Counted from the first letter of the stretch, positions 1 through 11,637 are shown. The stretch: 64,000 nucleotides of DNA from Styela clava (GCF_964204865.1 NC_135262.1:3348001-3412000); one strand, 5' to 3'. The notes: generated from the sequence alone by a model not told the origin. Numbers and translations: made by a program.

Positions 1-55
1 GAGGAAGTTTACAGCACAAATAAGCTGCTGCAGAAGACAGAGTCATGAAAACCGC

Positions 56-410
56 TTGGAGACTCTGGGACTGACAACATTTTTAGAAAGAAGAATGAGA
101 GGTGACTTAACAGAAGCCTTCAAAATACTAAATGGTTTTTGTACATATGGGCAACAATTTTTCAACAAGTCTCCCAGAACTGGTAATCTTGTCATAAGGC
201 AATATCAGCGTTCAAAATTGAACTTTTTTTGGAAACTAAAAAACAGTCGTAAAATACTGGAACAGCTTACCATTAAATGTGAGGTCAGGTGCATCTGTGA
301 ATATTTTCAAACATAATTTGGATAAATACAGAGATTCCCAGGCGTCCAACCCAAGGACACTTGGACAATACTGGGAATTGTCAAATATGATATTGGAGAA
401 AATTAGATAG
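56..410 (+). pseudogene. LINE reverse-transcriptase C-terminal tail, frameshifted
   Basis: This is the 3' end of a non-LTR retrotransposon ORF. Frame 1 (56-316) begins with a segment like the end of many invertebrate LINE polymerases (LERRMRGDLTEAFKILNGF). A second frame (about 255-410) carries the expected continuation: WNSLP, then VRSGASVNIFKHNLDKY, then a stop. The two frames overlap, so a frameshift near 240-255 breaks the reading frame. The rest of the element would lie left of the window; 3' of the stop the sequence turns T-rich. It is a dead copy of an unspecified clade, and the family call rests on motif recognition only. Confidence 0.7.
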
Positions 411-1117
411 TCTAGTTTTCGACATTTGTGTATTAAATGGGTTAGCAATACTATTGGGTACTTGTCTAATGTCCTTTCCAGTGCTTTTACTAGTCATAAT
501 TTGTTAGTCCTAATTGTAGTAAATTTTTGTGATACTGTGATAAATTGTTGTTATACAGGTGTTATAGATGTTTATACTGTGGTATATTATATTGTAGATT
601 TTTAATTTGTACTAGGTGTGATACCCAAAGAGGTATTATTTTTTTTTATTTTTTTTCACCAAGTCGAATTAGGCATGACATTCAATGCTCACCGCCCTAA
701 CACAAATCCAAAATGACTACCGGTACCCACCTTCAAGAACAACTTACAGACTCACCTCTGAAACTACAAGTCTAGAAGTCAGCAAGTGCAAAATCTGAAC
801 AGTGCTGAATTCGAAAAGGATTCTCAAAACAAGCATTCAATTTATACTCACATATTTGAATTCCAAAATAAATTTAAAAGCGACAAATGGTAAATTCCTA
901 ACTCAACGAACTTTTTAGTTGTTCATGATAATAAAATCCTCCAACCATTATACCAGAACACAAGACCGAAGCTTGTTCCTTTGCTTCAAGATATAGCAAA
1001 ACCATGACGAATCTTTCGTCACTCAAGCGTAGCAATGCCTTCCTGGAAAGCATAGACTAAAAGTTTATATCGTCAGCCGAAATTGAAAACATATACAAAA
1101 TAATTTGATTTTTTTCA
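411..1117. other. Gene-free AT-rich stretch after the LINE tail
   Basis: No supported gene. A T-rich run near 640-660 may be the end of the LINE 3' region. Nothing else stands out. Confidence 0.5.
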
Positions 1118-1219
1118 AAATCCGGATGAATCCGGCTCAGTGTCGGATTTTCGAATCCGGATCCAATCCGGGAGCGGAAAATTCATGAAAATCCGGATGG
1201 ATTTAAATCCGGCAACCGG
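1118..1219. repeat. ATCCGG-rich short repeat cluster
   Basis: About 100 bp in which the hexamer ATCCGG or its near variants recur many times in both orientations, for example AATCCGGATCCAATCCGG. It is compact, not a clean tandem array, and may be the inside of a small palindromic element. Confidence 0.5.
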
Positions 1220-2314
1220 ACACTGCACAGCACTATTACGAACTACGGGTTGAGAAATATCTGAGCATAGTATTTCCTTTGGCATGGCCAAACGCAGTGA
1301 TCCGTAAACATTCTACAAATCCGAACTTCTGTGCAGTTTTGTGTTGGACTTGATCCGGGCTTCGCTTAGGTGTTTGTTAGACAGGAGTGTGATTTACGCC
1401 CGGATTATACAGGCTAGAAATGTTACACAAAACACAGAAATGTTTTCTGTTAGGATTATTATGATACTGGTAAATCAGAGTTTCCCACAAGCGTTTGAGT
1501 CTAAACATGTGAATCATATCCTGAATCGGTGCAGATGTGGAATTATTACCGGTACGGTTACTGTACAGGTCAGGTTGCGGTACCGGTATGGCAGTACGGC
1601 CCACTATCCCGAATCTGGATTTGCGTCTACATTCCGGAAGAGCCAAAAAATGAATAGGCGTCTGTGAAACGGGGGGCGTCGAGTCGTCTGCGAGCTCGAT
1701 GCGTGAGAACGTCAGATGTCTGGATATGACGTCAAAGAAAGTCACGCACAGATCTGCAGTTCGGCACGGCTCTCGAATTTTGCTAATTTGATTTTCGTTT
1801 TTTGCCGATGTATACTGACCTATATGGTTAGATATACGATGTATTTCTGAATCATTATATTCAGTCTACTGTTGGTAGTGCCTAATTAAAATAATGTCGC
1901 GTAAATGCAAACGTCTGTGGATAAAATAATTACTTTTAAATAATATCAAGAGATTACAAAATTATGCGTTTCGATTAATACGTCTACGAGTCAACCTAAT
2001 TTTATTATAAGTGTTTGTGACTACATGACATTGTTTGAATTGTCGTATAACGAAGTCAAAACGATGCACAATATCGAAGTTTTTTTTTTCAATAGTCAAA
2101 TTAATATCGATAGTGAAACTTTGTATGCCCGTTAATACCTGTAATTACAACAATTTAACATAGCATCTTCGGTTATTTAGAACTGAAACTTCCAGAACGC
2201 ACAACGATTACGAATTACGATATCATTTATTAATTATATTCAGGATTTTTATTTAAATTTGAGCGTCAACAATCCATAGTAAAATAAAAGCCTCGATGAT
2301 TAATTGGATTAAAC
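1220..2314. other. No supported gene; outlying piece of the 315-bp repeat
   Basis: Open frames on both strands around 1341-1745 overlap and show no recognisable domain, so I do not call a gene. The segment near 1785-1830 resembles the TTTGCTAATTTGATTCTTG part of the satellite-like repeat that begins near 2315. Clusters of TACCGGTA occur near 1550-1590. Confidence 0.45.
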
Positions 2315-3115
2315 TATTTTGCCAATTTGATTCTTGTTTTTCACAGACTACGCAAGTTGATCAATTGCGGCATACGAATGCATCAATGCGGCATTATATT
2401 AATTTGATTCTTGTTTTTCACCTATCTATTCTTGCATAAATCACGCAAATGAACTTTTGCGGTATATGATTGCCTCGACGTGGCATTGAATTAAAATATT
2501 CTCGTATTCCATATACTTCGAAGTTAAACATTCGCGACATATGAATGTATCAATGCCGCATTATATTAGTTTGAATCTTGTTTTTCATCAATCTATACTA
2601 GTATAAATTACGCAAATTGAACATTTGCGGCATATGAATACATCGATGCGGCATGATATTACATTATTTTGCTAATTTGATTCTTGTTTCTTGCCGATCT
2701 AATATTGCGTAAATTACACAAGTTGATCATTCGCGGCATAAGAATTAAATTATTTTCATATAGATTAACATTTGTGGCATATGAATGCCTCGATGTGGCA
2801 TTGAATTAAATTATTCTCGTATACCGTAACTTTCGAAGTTAAACATTTGCGGCATATGAATGTATCGATGGGACATTATATTATTTTGAATCTTGTTTTT
2901 TACCGATCTATACTAGTATAATATATGCAAACTGAACATTTGCGGCATATGAATACATCGATGTGGCATTATATTAAGTTATTTTGCTTATTTGATTCTC
3001 GTTTTTCGCCGATCTATTCTTGTATAAATTACGCAAGTTGCACATTTTGCGGCATATGAATGTCTCGTTACGGCATTAGATTAAATTATTGTTTTATGAA
3101 CTAATTCATCTAATG
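2315..3115. repeat. Satellite-like repeat with a 315-bp higher-order unit
   Basis: The core GCGGCATATGAAT followed by TGCGGCATTATATTA, and TTTGATTCTTGTTTTTC, recurs eight or nine times with uneven spacing (about 75, 95 and 107 bp). Equivalent cores lie exactly 315-316 bp apart (2459/2774, 2534/2849, 2627/2942, 2733/3049), so about two and a half copies of a higher-order unit of ~315 bp are present, each made of related sub-repeats. No coding potential is seen. Confidence 0.8.
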
Positions 3116-3728
3116 CTATATCGAGGCATTAATTTTACTGTTTATCGATTGTGTGTTATCAAAATGTAATTTTTATTATCTCTGATCCATTTATTATCGT
3201 TAACACGCCATCCTATCTACATTGAAAATGAGAGAAACACGGCACGCCAAGGTTTACGTCGAGGAACGGCCGATGTGTGCCTGCGTGCGTCGATTGAAAT
3301 TCAGTGACGTCACACGCCGTCAATCGTTTTTGGCTCATTTCTCTCGAAAGCACCGGTAAAAATTTTTTTACATCGGTAGATCTGATTATTTTTTCAGGAG
3401 GAATTCAATGGTGATGGTTTTAGATTGCGCTTTTTGTTAGTTTACTGCGCAGCTTCAATTTATCGATATCGGGAGACAAAATCCACCAGACGTCCCTCGA
3501 AGGAAGGATATTCGATCACCGTTAAAATAGGTTTCTCTAAAACGAGAGATTGTCTCTCGATCTGTAAAGTGTGCCGTACTGTATGGTGTTAATAATAAAC
3601 AATGTACAGTATGGTTGCCACTTCACACCGTCAGACCGTACCGGTACAAAATATGTATGGCATTGGGCATTGGTGGCACTTAGCTTTAGCATTATATTAA
3701 TCCTCAAATGTATGGATGTAGTCTGGTA
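3116..3728. other. No gene seen
   Basis: AT-rich spacer with some CpG-rich patches. No ORF with recognisable features and no clear repeat structure. Confidence 0.4.
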
Positions 3729-5757
3729 CCGTAAACGCAGGTAACTTCGGATGGTTTGTAACTTTGGATGAAATTTTCAATCGTTTATATCTTGACTAAA
3801 TCACATCATATTTTGCTTCTGGCAGTTTCTATAGAGAGTCCTTATATATCTAGATCTGTTATCATATTCAATCGCCTAATCTTATTTATTTTTTGACACA
3901 AAAAATCACATTTTAGCCAAAAATTGACACCTTGTTTTTGAGCGGCTAACATAGCGAATTCTGCCGACGCTAACTTCACTGAAAGACCGTCAATCGCTAG
4001 AGGGCATACACAATGTACAAGGAAAATTACAGTGATCACGAGATGTCGTGTGCGATTCAAGTAAAATATATTATTTTGATTTAAAAATTTCGTCAAAATA
4101 TCGACGTTACGATGCTTATGCTGAACGTGATGTCAACAACGTGATTCAATTTCGCTCCATTTAACGCCGACGTCACATTGCGTAACTCGCTGCGACATTT
4201 GAACGCCAGACTATGTGGCGCCACGTGTAGTTAAATATAAAGTGAAAGCTCCTACCTGATCCTAGTCACCAAATCCTACAAAAACTTCATTATAGCCCCA
4301 GTCATATGCTGTTTATTCATTGTGAATCCGTTTAATGCACATCAAATTTGTGCGTTAATATTTTTGCATTCATTCTCCGAACGTATAGATGTTGTTGATA
4401 CGTAAGGCTAATGAACAGCCAGTTACGCGTATCTATACTCTCACAATGAGAAATTATGTATGTTTACGATGATAATATCTTAAGCGTAGAATGTTGCACA
4501 GGTGAGCATGAAACTCAGGTGCACTCAGTAGGAGGTTGGACCACATACGAGTAAGTCGCAAAATGAAGGAAAGAGTATTAAAGTTTCTATTTGGCGTTTT
4601 TATCCGTTTCATGTCATTTGATATTGTCTATCTGCCTGTGAATACATTATATCTGAATTATGAACACGAGCCACAAGCTACAACGTTCCATATTGTTTTC
4701 CATTTCCACTACCATTTTTTACTACCTATCGTAATTCATCATTCGTTTTTTTATTATTTTCATTCGTTTCATTTTTGTTTCATATTAAAAATTGTTTCCC
4801 ACTTCCATATTTACGACTTAGTTTATTCGTCTGTTTTTTTTATTTCCATTTGTCCCATGTTGTCTCATTTTTGTTTTGTATTAAAACGATCATATTAGCA
4901 AAATCTAGCACTTTCATGAAATTAAGAATAGTCAAAAGTAAATGGTTTAGTTTTGCGAAATGTCAGAAATAGCGCTGGGCAAAATTATCATAAATTATTA
5001 CATGCGTTGTATTTTGAAGCATTTTAGCGGTAATAATTATGGCGTGACACTGTCAAAATCGTCGAGTGAAGTGCTGAGTTCGCAAATTCCGTAGATAAAA
5101 TTGTGAGTTAGTCGGTAACGATAATAATAAGTCGATAATAATATCACCGTTCTCTTTAAACTCGAACGATTAATAATATACAAACAGTGATAAGATCAAA
5201 GCCAACACATAAGATAAAAATCAGAATAAAATTAATTTGGGTTTTGAAATCAGGCCTTCTTGTCTTCAAGAGCTGTTGCCGATGTACACGCACGGGTATA
5301 CCAGATCAATGACATTAAGCATGCTGCTAATGTCATTGACCAGATATATAAAACTTCAATGTCCGCCGACCCGAAAGAAATAACAATCGGAAAAAAATAA
5401 AACGGCCGTCATAGATGAACGTCAGTGTGCGACACGCAAAACGGATCACGGCATCGTAAGTTCTACGCAGCGACGTTATCACGCGTCACTGATCACGCAG
5501 ACATTTCTCTCTCACGACGAAGTGACGCAAAGCGAAAAGTGGCTATCCGAAGTTAAAAACATTTGGAATACAGATCTGCAGACAAATAAAGTCAATAATT
5601 TGAATGAAAAAAGGTATTGACTTATATGAAACCGAGTTCATCGTGAAGAGAAAGGCTTCATTGTATTATATTCCAAGTTTGGCTTCAATTGAACAATAAA
5701 CGGCGGAGAAATTGTTCATAATATGGTGAAATCATCCGAAGTTACCTGCTTTTACGG
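3729..5757. mobile_element. Non-autonomous DNA transposon, 2.0 kb, TA-flanked TIRs
   Basis: The ends are inverted repeats of about 28 bp. Left from 3729: CCGTAAACGCAGGTAACTTC then GGATG; right, read on the other strand from 5757: CCGTAAAAGCAGGTAACTTC then GGATG. Both ends are flanked by TA (3727-3728 and 5758-5759), as expected for Tc1/mariner-type insertion. A second, weaker GTAACTTTGGATG lies just inside the left end. The 2029-bp interior has no transposase; its longest open frame (4536-4898) is a Phe/His-rich low-complexity translation. A small hairpin sits at 5306-5339. Superfamily assignment is an inference from the TA flanks. Confidence 0.7.
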
Positions 5758-5993
5758 TACAGGTACCATAGTGCTGTAGTGGTACGGTAGTCTTAGCGAA
5801 CAATACGGTATGACTATAGGCATTTCTCGGTGTGATAGTGAATACTGTCTGTAATCAGAGATGGTCAAACCAAATAGTCTACTATCCTGAATGAATCCAA
5901 AATTTCTCCAGGATATGGATTATTTAATATATCCCGAGTTTGACCATGTCCAAGACAACATATACCGGTATAGGTTGATGTATAGCCAATGAG

Positions 5994-6798
5994 CCAGACT
6001 GGATTCCATGGCAGGTGCACGCCCGAGGGCGCTAGCGCTCCGCAAAAATGCACGCGAGCGAAATCAATTTTGCACGCCGAAAATTTGCAATTGCTCACCA
6101 ATGTAAATCGGTTTAAATGGTTTTAAAATCAATAATCCAGTAATATAAAGATGCCAAAATATTATAACTCCACAATTGTCGACAAATACCAGCTTGCAAG
6201 ATATGGTCTGATCGAAATATTGCGAAGCAAAAAGACCATGGACCTTTCCCCGACCTTTGACCCGCGAAAAATTCCTCTCATTGTTACGTCCTTTTTTGCA
6301 TTTTGCTGATTGGCCAATGTCACGAAGTAAACAAGGAAGTCGATGCTCGGGGAAAGGTCCATATCGTGTTGAATGATAGGAAATAGGAATCCCGTGAGAA
6401 TAGGTATGGACGAAAAGATCGCCTCCGCACCAATGGCCAAGTACGGCTCTGATTCAGCGTATTTTTCATACAATAATTTTACACGGATGTACTGAACAGT
6501 ACCGGTATCCAAAGTCGCACAAACACTCTCAAAATTAGCGACAAACTGTAGAAATAATGTTTGGGGTCAAAGGTCAAACGTCCATTTTTTCTCTGATTCA
6601 ACGTATTTTTTTATCCGATACCGGTAATTTTACGCGGATGTATTGAGAGGTATCTGATGTCAAAGTCAGTTGCACGCGAGTGCAGTTGTTTTGCACGTCG
6701 TGAGCTATAATTGCACGCCAGGAATTCTTATTTGCACGCGGGAATTTCTGATTGCACGCCCGATTTCTCGTTCAAAAAGGCCATGAAATCCAGACTGG
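5994..6798. mobile_element. hAT-type non-autonomous element with 8-bp TSD and TTGCACGC arrays
   Basis: The element is bounded by identical 8-bp direct repeats CCAATGAG (5986-5993 and 6799-6806), the target duplication length typical of hAT transposons. Termini are CCAGACTGGATTCCATGGC on the left and CCAGTCTGGATTTCATGGC on the right (17 of 19). Next to both ends the motif TGCACGC recurs (three or four times at the left, five at the right), all in the same orientation, as subterminal transposase-binding repeats do. There is no transposase ORF. A MITE (6238-6362) has inserted inside it. Confidence 0.8.
6238..6362. mobile_element. ATGGACCTTTCCCC MITE, 125-bp copy
   Basis: The termini are a perfect 16-bp inverted repeat, ATGGACCTTTCCCCGA at the left and its complement at the right. 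The last ~55 bp (GATTGGCCAATGTCACGAAG onward) are nearly identical to the right ends of the longer copies at 14872-15373 and 17800-18294, so this is an internally deleted member of the same family. It is nested in the hAT-type element 5994-6798. No clear target duplication is seen here. Confidence 0.8.
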
Positions 6799-6806
6799 CC
6801 AATGAG

Positions 6807-7519
6807 TTGAATAAGCAAATGCAGGAAAGTTGAATAATTGAATTGATTAGTTGCCTAGATGTCTTTATGGATTCCAGAATATTGATAACATTTAAGATTG
6901 AACTGTTCCCAATTTGAATAGGATAGAAGAGGTAAGTCGACAAGACAGCTTAATTATATGGCAAACCACTTATGCTTGGTGGCAAAATGCAACTATATAT
7001 CTTGCATTCAACAAAATATTAAACTGCTGTGTTTATCGCACTAAATTGAGATTTTACCGTATGCACCATCTGCACTGCAAATCAAATGAATAATGATGTT
7101 TAGGACATGTTCTTATAAACGGTTTGAGTAGTAAAACTGTGACAAACTTTTCTGATATGTTTGTGGATGTTGCCACAAGCTTGTTGGCGAGAGATATCAT
7201 TGAAGTAATTCAGCTTGACACTTGCCGGTAATTATCAGAAAGTACAATTCATATTATAATTGTTCATATAGAAATAAGTAAAAATACGTTTGTGTCAATT
7301 ACTGGTAGTTAGATAGTTTGTTCGAAAATAATGATTTTATTTGAATGCAACAAACAATAAATATACTATGATAAATAGCATTAAAAGTTAACAAATATGG
7401 TTGTTTATTATATATTATAGTTAAGAAATATTGAATCACCAAGTTAAAATATACTAAAAAATTAACATGTTTTTATCATAGTGCACCCATGTATAGATAT
7501 CCAATATATTGGGAATTAT
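6807..7519. other. 5' flank of zinc-finger gene 1, no gene
   Basis: AT-rich flank without a supported ORF. A ~33-bp patch near 7016-7050 (AAACTGCTGTGTTTATCGCA) resembles 14171-14200 in the tandem duplication, suggesting old shared sequence. Promoter elements cannot be placed with confidence. Confidence 0.4.
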
Positions 7520-7544
7520 CAGTAATTGCATCTTCAACAAAGAC
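7520..7544 (+). promoter_or_regulatory. Block conserved upstream of three zinc-finger genes
   Basis: CAGTAATTGCATCTTCAACA followed by AAGAC, 20 bp upstream of the ATG. Close relatives lie at 20521-20546 and, reversed, at 55070-55096, each just before a zinc-finger ORF. The leading CAG in two of three copies could be a 3' splice site, making this the start of a 5' UTR exon; this is an inference. Confidence 0.5.
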
Positions 7545-7563
7545 CTTCATATAAATTCCCAAT

Positions 7564-8703
7564 ATGGAGAAACCTGCTAAAACAGCAAAATATCATGATG
7601 GTAAACAATTAAAGAAGTGCTTGGAAGAATCTTCGGAAAGAAATAAACGTATTATGGAAACAGACCCGCAGACTTTCTGTAAAATTTGTGAAAAAAGGTT
7701 TTCTTCAACAAGTGCCTACAGGCGTCACATTCGAATTCATACTGGTGAAAAACCGTTTTCTTGTGAGCAATGTGGAAAATCTTTCAGACAGAAAAGTCAT
7801 CTACAGGGACATACCCGAATGCACAAAGGACATAACCCATATCCCTGTAAACATTGCGGTAAATTCTTCAGGAACAAAAGTTATTTAAAAATACAAGAAA
7901 GAATTCATACAGGAGAGAAACCTTTTACTTGTGGAGAATGTGGGAAGTCTTTCATCAATATAAGTGTTTTTAAATGGCATATTCAATCTCATACTGGGGT
8001 AAAACGTTTCACTTGTAAACATTGTGGAAAGTGTTTTTTGATGAACTCTAACTTGCAAAGACATATTCTAATCCATACAGGAGAGAAGTCACATACCTGT
8101 CAACATTGTGGAAAAAGTTTTTTGCGAAATTTCCAATTGAAAAGGCATATTAGAATTCATACTGGGGAAAAGCCGTACATCTGTAAACAATGTGGAATGT
8201 GTTTTTCAGAGCGTTCTACTCTTGAAAATCATGTTAGAATCCATACCGGAGAAAAGCCATATACCTGTCAACATTGTGGAAAGTGTTTTTCGCAAAATGG
8301 TAACTTGAAAGACCATAGCCTAATCCATACAGGAAAAAAGTCACATGCCTGTAAACATTGTGGAAAGTGTTTTTTACAAAATTCCAAATTAAAAAGGCAT
8401 ATTAGAATTCATACAGGAGAAAAGCCATATGCCTGTAAACAATGTGAAAAGTGTTTTTCAGATCAATCTACGCTTGGAGGGCACATTAGAACCCACACAG
8501 GTGAAAGGCCATATACCTGTCCACACTGTGGAAAGTGTTTTTTGCAAAAGTCCCACTTGAATAGGCATATTCGTATCCATACCGGGGAAAAGCCATATAC
8601 ATGTCAACATTGTAGTAAGAGCTTTTCGGAAAATTCCCACTTGAAAAGACATATTAAAATTCATACTAAAAAAAGTAGCCCTTCGATTGTTAGCGATTTC
8701 TAA
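7564..8703 (+). CDS. C2H2 zinc-finger protein, 12 fingers (ZNF 1)
   Basis: This encodes a 379-residue poly-zinc-finger protein, presumably a nuclear DNA-binding regulator. A charged leader of ~37 residues (MEKPAKTAKYHDGK...) carries no recognised effector domain. Twelve C2H2 fingers then follow at 28-residue spacing, joined by TGEKP-type linkers, ending six residues or so before the stop. Finger 3 is degenerate: the first zinc-binding His is Gln (YLKIQERIH). The ATG at 7564 is the first in frame and resembles the starts of the paralogues at 20566 and 55056. Finger 1 (FCKICEKRFSSTSAYRRH) matches the first finger of the loci at 55056 and 62842. Polyadenylation signals AATAAA lie at 8759 and 8844. 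The coding part has no intron; a 5' non-coding exon is possible. The DNA target is not predictable by eye. Confidence 0.9.
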   Translation: MEKPAKTAKYHDGKQLKKCLEESSERNKRIMETDPQTFCKICEKRFSSTSAYRRHIRIHTGEKPFSCEQCGKSFRQKSHLQGHTRMHKGHNPYPCKHCGKFFRNKSYLKIQERIHTGEKPFTCGECGKSFINISVFKWHIQSHTGVKRFTCKHCGKCFLMNSNLQRHILIHTGEKSHTCQHCGKSFLRNFQLKRHIRIHTGEKPYICKQCGMCFSERSTLENHVRIHTGEKPYTCQHCGKCFSQNGNLKDHSLIHTGKKSHACKHCGKCFLQNSKLKRHIRIHTGEKPYACKQCEKCFSDQSTLGGHIRTHTGERPYTCPHCGKCFLQKSHLNRHIRIHTGEKPYTCQHCSKSFSENSHLKRHIKIHTKKSSPSIVSDF

Positions 8704-9394
8704 AGAGTTTTTTGTGAAACTATATTCTGAGAGTTGCGTTATTTATAGCCAATGCTTGAATAAACGCGTTCAAAATTGTATTGAGAAAAATTGTATGGGA
8801 AAGAGGGAAGTGTTTAACTTTAGCATATTATAACAAATGTAAGAATAAATAAGTCTTTGTTTATTCATAAGCATGAGCCATACTGTCTGAAATATGTTAT
8901 AGTAAAAAGAAATATGAGTGATTTTATGGGAAAATCTCTTTTTGTATTTGTGAAGTTTTATCATTTATATTGCAAAAGACATTTAAAACGTTTTTTTTCG
9001 TCAAAATCTTTGTTAAATTTCCAGAATACAAAAATAATAATCGTTTTGAGAATACTTGTTTTTATTGTGTTGCTTGCATGTATTAATGAACATGTACATA
9101 ATTTATTTTTCGAAATCTGACAAATAAAATGAAAAGTCAGCCTATGAGAGAAGATTTGTGAATTAATAAATTCATATAGAAATGTCATTTATCTTTCACC
9201 AGTAACCACCTTTGCAGTATATATTTATACAAAACCTTCAATCAAATATGCCACAAGAGAATCGTAATGCCATTCTACAATGTAGACTAAGTCATTTATA
9301 TTTTCTGTTAAATTCGAGATTAGTCTAACTCTAAAAAATATTATCCTGCTTACAAATCAATGCTGCAGTATCTTTTTTATAAGTGGTCCCATGT
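8704..9394. other. 3' flank of ZNF 1, no gene
   Basis: Contains AATAAA at 8759-8764 and 8844-8849. Overlapping AT-rich open frames on both strands (8770-9188) translate to low-complexity Phe/Lys/Ile-rich peptides and are not called. Confidence 0.5.
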
Positions 9395-9605
9395 ACATGA
9401 CCTCATTTGGGGTAAATGAGCTTCTGGATTGCTGCACTTCTCGCCATTATAGAGTGATTACCCTGATCAATTACGACTCCCTCCAACATCAAGTCTATGC
9501 TTCGACAACATGGATTGCCAACTACATGAAAGGCCTCGCCATATGATTAGGCCGTACTACCGACTTACCTCTCCCCCAGGATAAAGATCTAAATCCTCTA
9601 CTATT
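9395..9605 (+). mobile_element. Diverged SINE body fragment
   Basis: This fragment resembles the non-tRNA body of the SINE at 52386-52722: GGATTGCTG..CTTCTCGCC, then ACATCAAGTCTATGCTTC, a GGCCTCGCCATATGATTAGG segment and CCCCCAGGATAAAGATCTAA at the 3' end. The tRNA-like head is missing or unrecognisable. Confidence 0.6.
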
Positions 9606-9671
9606 ACAACTCATTTATAGGTTCACTTCGCACTTTTTTGTTTTTATTGCCTACTTTTTGCTACCGCCCGT

Positions 9672-11224
9672 GACTCACGTTGGTGTAAATTTGGTTTTAG
9701 AGATCTTAAACATCATTCCGAGCGTGCCAGGGATCATCAATCTTCTATGGAGCATCTGGACAATGCAGTAAAATACCGAACATTCGGAAATGTTAATATT
9801 GCAGCACAGTTGGATGAAGGACGCGCTGTTTCTATTCGTCGGCACAACCAAAACGTCGCCATGTTCTCGGTCGATTGATAGATGTTTCGAAGTTCATTGG
9901 TTGTCACGAGCTGTCCCTCCGTGGGCACGATGAACGGGCTGGCTCTTCTAATAGAGGGGTATTTTTGGATATGGTGGAATACACCGCATCCCTAGATACA
10001 GTATTGAGAGATCATCTTGATGCCGCAACTGTTTCGAAAGGGACATCTAAGGATATCCAAAATGATTTACTCGACTCAAAGTACAAAATTTATTTACAAA
10101 ATTTGGCTCTGGAAATTGAGAATTGCCAGTTCCTTTCGATTCAGTCTGACGAGACAACTGACATCACGTGCGTTTCCCAACTGGCTGTGATATTTCAGTT
10201 TGTGAAAGATGGTAAACCTACCGAGAGATTTCACAGCTTTGTCCCAATTGTTGATCGCACGGCTTGCGGAATATCGGCTGTACTGAAAGAAGTGTTACAG
10301 CCTTACAACGCGAAGTCAAAATTGATAGCTCAAACTTATGACGGCGCGGCAGTCATGAGTGGGTCGAAACATGGTGTTCAAGTTCATATAAAAGAAGATT
10401 TTCCTCATGCGCATATTTTACATTGTTATGCACACCAATTTAACCTCGTTATTAAAAAGATGTGTCTTGATACCCCTCTCGTCCGTATATTTTTGCAAAT
10501 GTTTCGGGGTTTTCTTCATTTTTTTCCGTTTCGCCGAAGCGCTCTGACCTCCTTCGCCAGATATGTAGCCGCCGTCTCCCAGCTTGTGCACCAACACGTT
10601 GGAACTTCCAATCACGCGTGGTGCAGGGCGTGTCCGAAATTAGGTCTGAGCTCATTGAGTGTTTCAATGGCATTCAGAGCTCTCCAGTTTGGGACGAACG
10701 CTCTGTGAGGGAGGCGGCAGGTCTGAAGCGTCTGCTAGAAGATAGTGAGTTTTCATTTTTTCTCGCTTTTTTCTCCACAATATTCTATCACGTGGATGTA
10801 TTATACGGCGCATTGCAGTCAAGGCTAATGGATGGAGCGTCTGTGCAGTCGTGTATTTCAGACTTCTGCGATGTATCCGGCAAACAATAAAATACGACGA
10901 CACATGGAGTGCTTCTTTACGCCGCGGGCAAACAACGCAGCGTTTGATTTTGTCTGCAAAGGAATGCTGTGACATTCTGCAAAATCTCTGAACATCATTT
11001 TGACGACGCCTATTTCTTCCGCCGACGAAGAGCGAACATTCAGCACGCTGAAGCGTATTAAAACGTATCTCAGAAACACAATGAAGCAAGATAGATTAAA
11101 TTCCTTGGCTGTTTTATCCATTCACAGAGACGTTATTTCTGGGATGCATGACTTTAATCAGCGCGTTATTGAGCATTTTGCTTCCAAGAAACCGCGGCGT
11201 GTTGCATGTATGTTCAAGCAGTAG
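9672..11224 (+). pseudogene. hAT transposase remnant (DUF4371 type)
   Basis: This is a broken transposase of the hAT group with a DUF4371-like middle and a C-terminal dimerisation domain. Part 1 (9672-9878) reads DSRWCKFGFRDLKHHSERAR then LDEGRAVSIRRHNQN, typical of the region before the catalytic core. After a frameshift near 9850-9875, part 2 (9875-~10500) gives FIGCHELSLRGHDER, SIQSDETTDIT, AQTYDGAAVMSG and HCYAHQFNLVIKK. A further frameshift near 10500-10620 leads to part 3 (10618-10890; PVWDERSVREAAGLKRLLED). Part 4 (11000-11224) is the dimerisation domain: SSADEERTFSTLKRIKTYLR. At least three frame breaks and a likely internal deletion near 10890-11000 make it inactive. I found no convincing terminal repeats for it. 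Confidence 0.85.
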
Positions 11225-11637
11225 AAGTCTAGCAGCATATATATCTATGAGAGAGCGACGCATGTCCTTATCTTTGCATTAACTTTCCTTTCTTCATAGT
11301 AACGTTTTAAACCTTATTTTAGGTTTTGTCTGCTTTCCCGAAGTTTCTGTTAATATGTCATTGTATTTATCTGGGTAAATATTGCCTTTCCTTTTGAAAG
11401 AGGTTTCAAAATAAACTATGTCTATATTTATTAATCCCTTGACTTGGACCGGTTTTAAAGACACTTTCTTATCGTTAAAAATAGTCCCTTTTGCCGATTG
11501 GTTGTTACCGATGGAATGGTTTTTATACTCATAAAATGATGGGAGAACTTACAGCGCTCATCCTGTCCCCGTAGATGGGGGTGACGTGGTCCCGCAGTAG
11601 CTTGCCCCGGTTGTCAAAATGATCACGCGCCGCCACT

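Noticed and set aside
1341..1745. Two overlapping frames on opposite strands (108 and 122 codons)
   Set aside because: No recognisable domain, no supporting splice or polyadenylation context, and the region contains repeat-like TACCGGTA sequence.
2315..3115. CRISPR-like array
   Set aside because: Repeats are imperfect, spacing is uneven and spacers are themselves related; the sequence is eukaryotic satellite-like DNA.
4536..4898. Open frame of 120 codons inside the TIR element
   Set aside because: The translation is a Phe/His/Tyr-rich low-complexity string from T-rich DNA and overlaps a second frame of the same kind; no domain or transposase motif.
6162..6512. 116-codon frame on the - strand
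   Set aside because: It runs across the ends of a nested MITE and has no domain; the frame is accidental.
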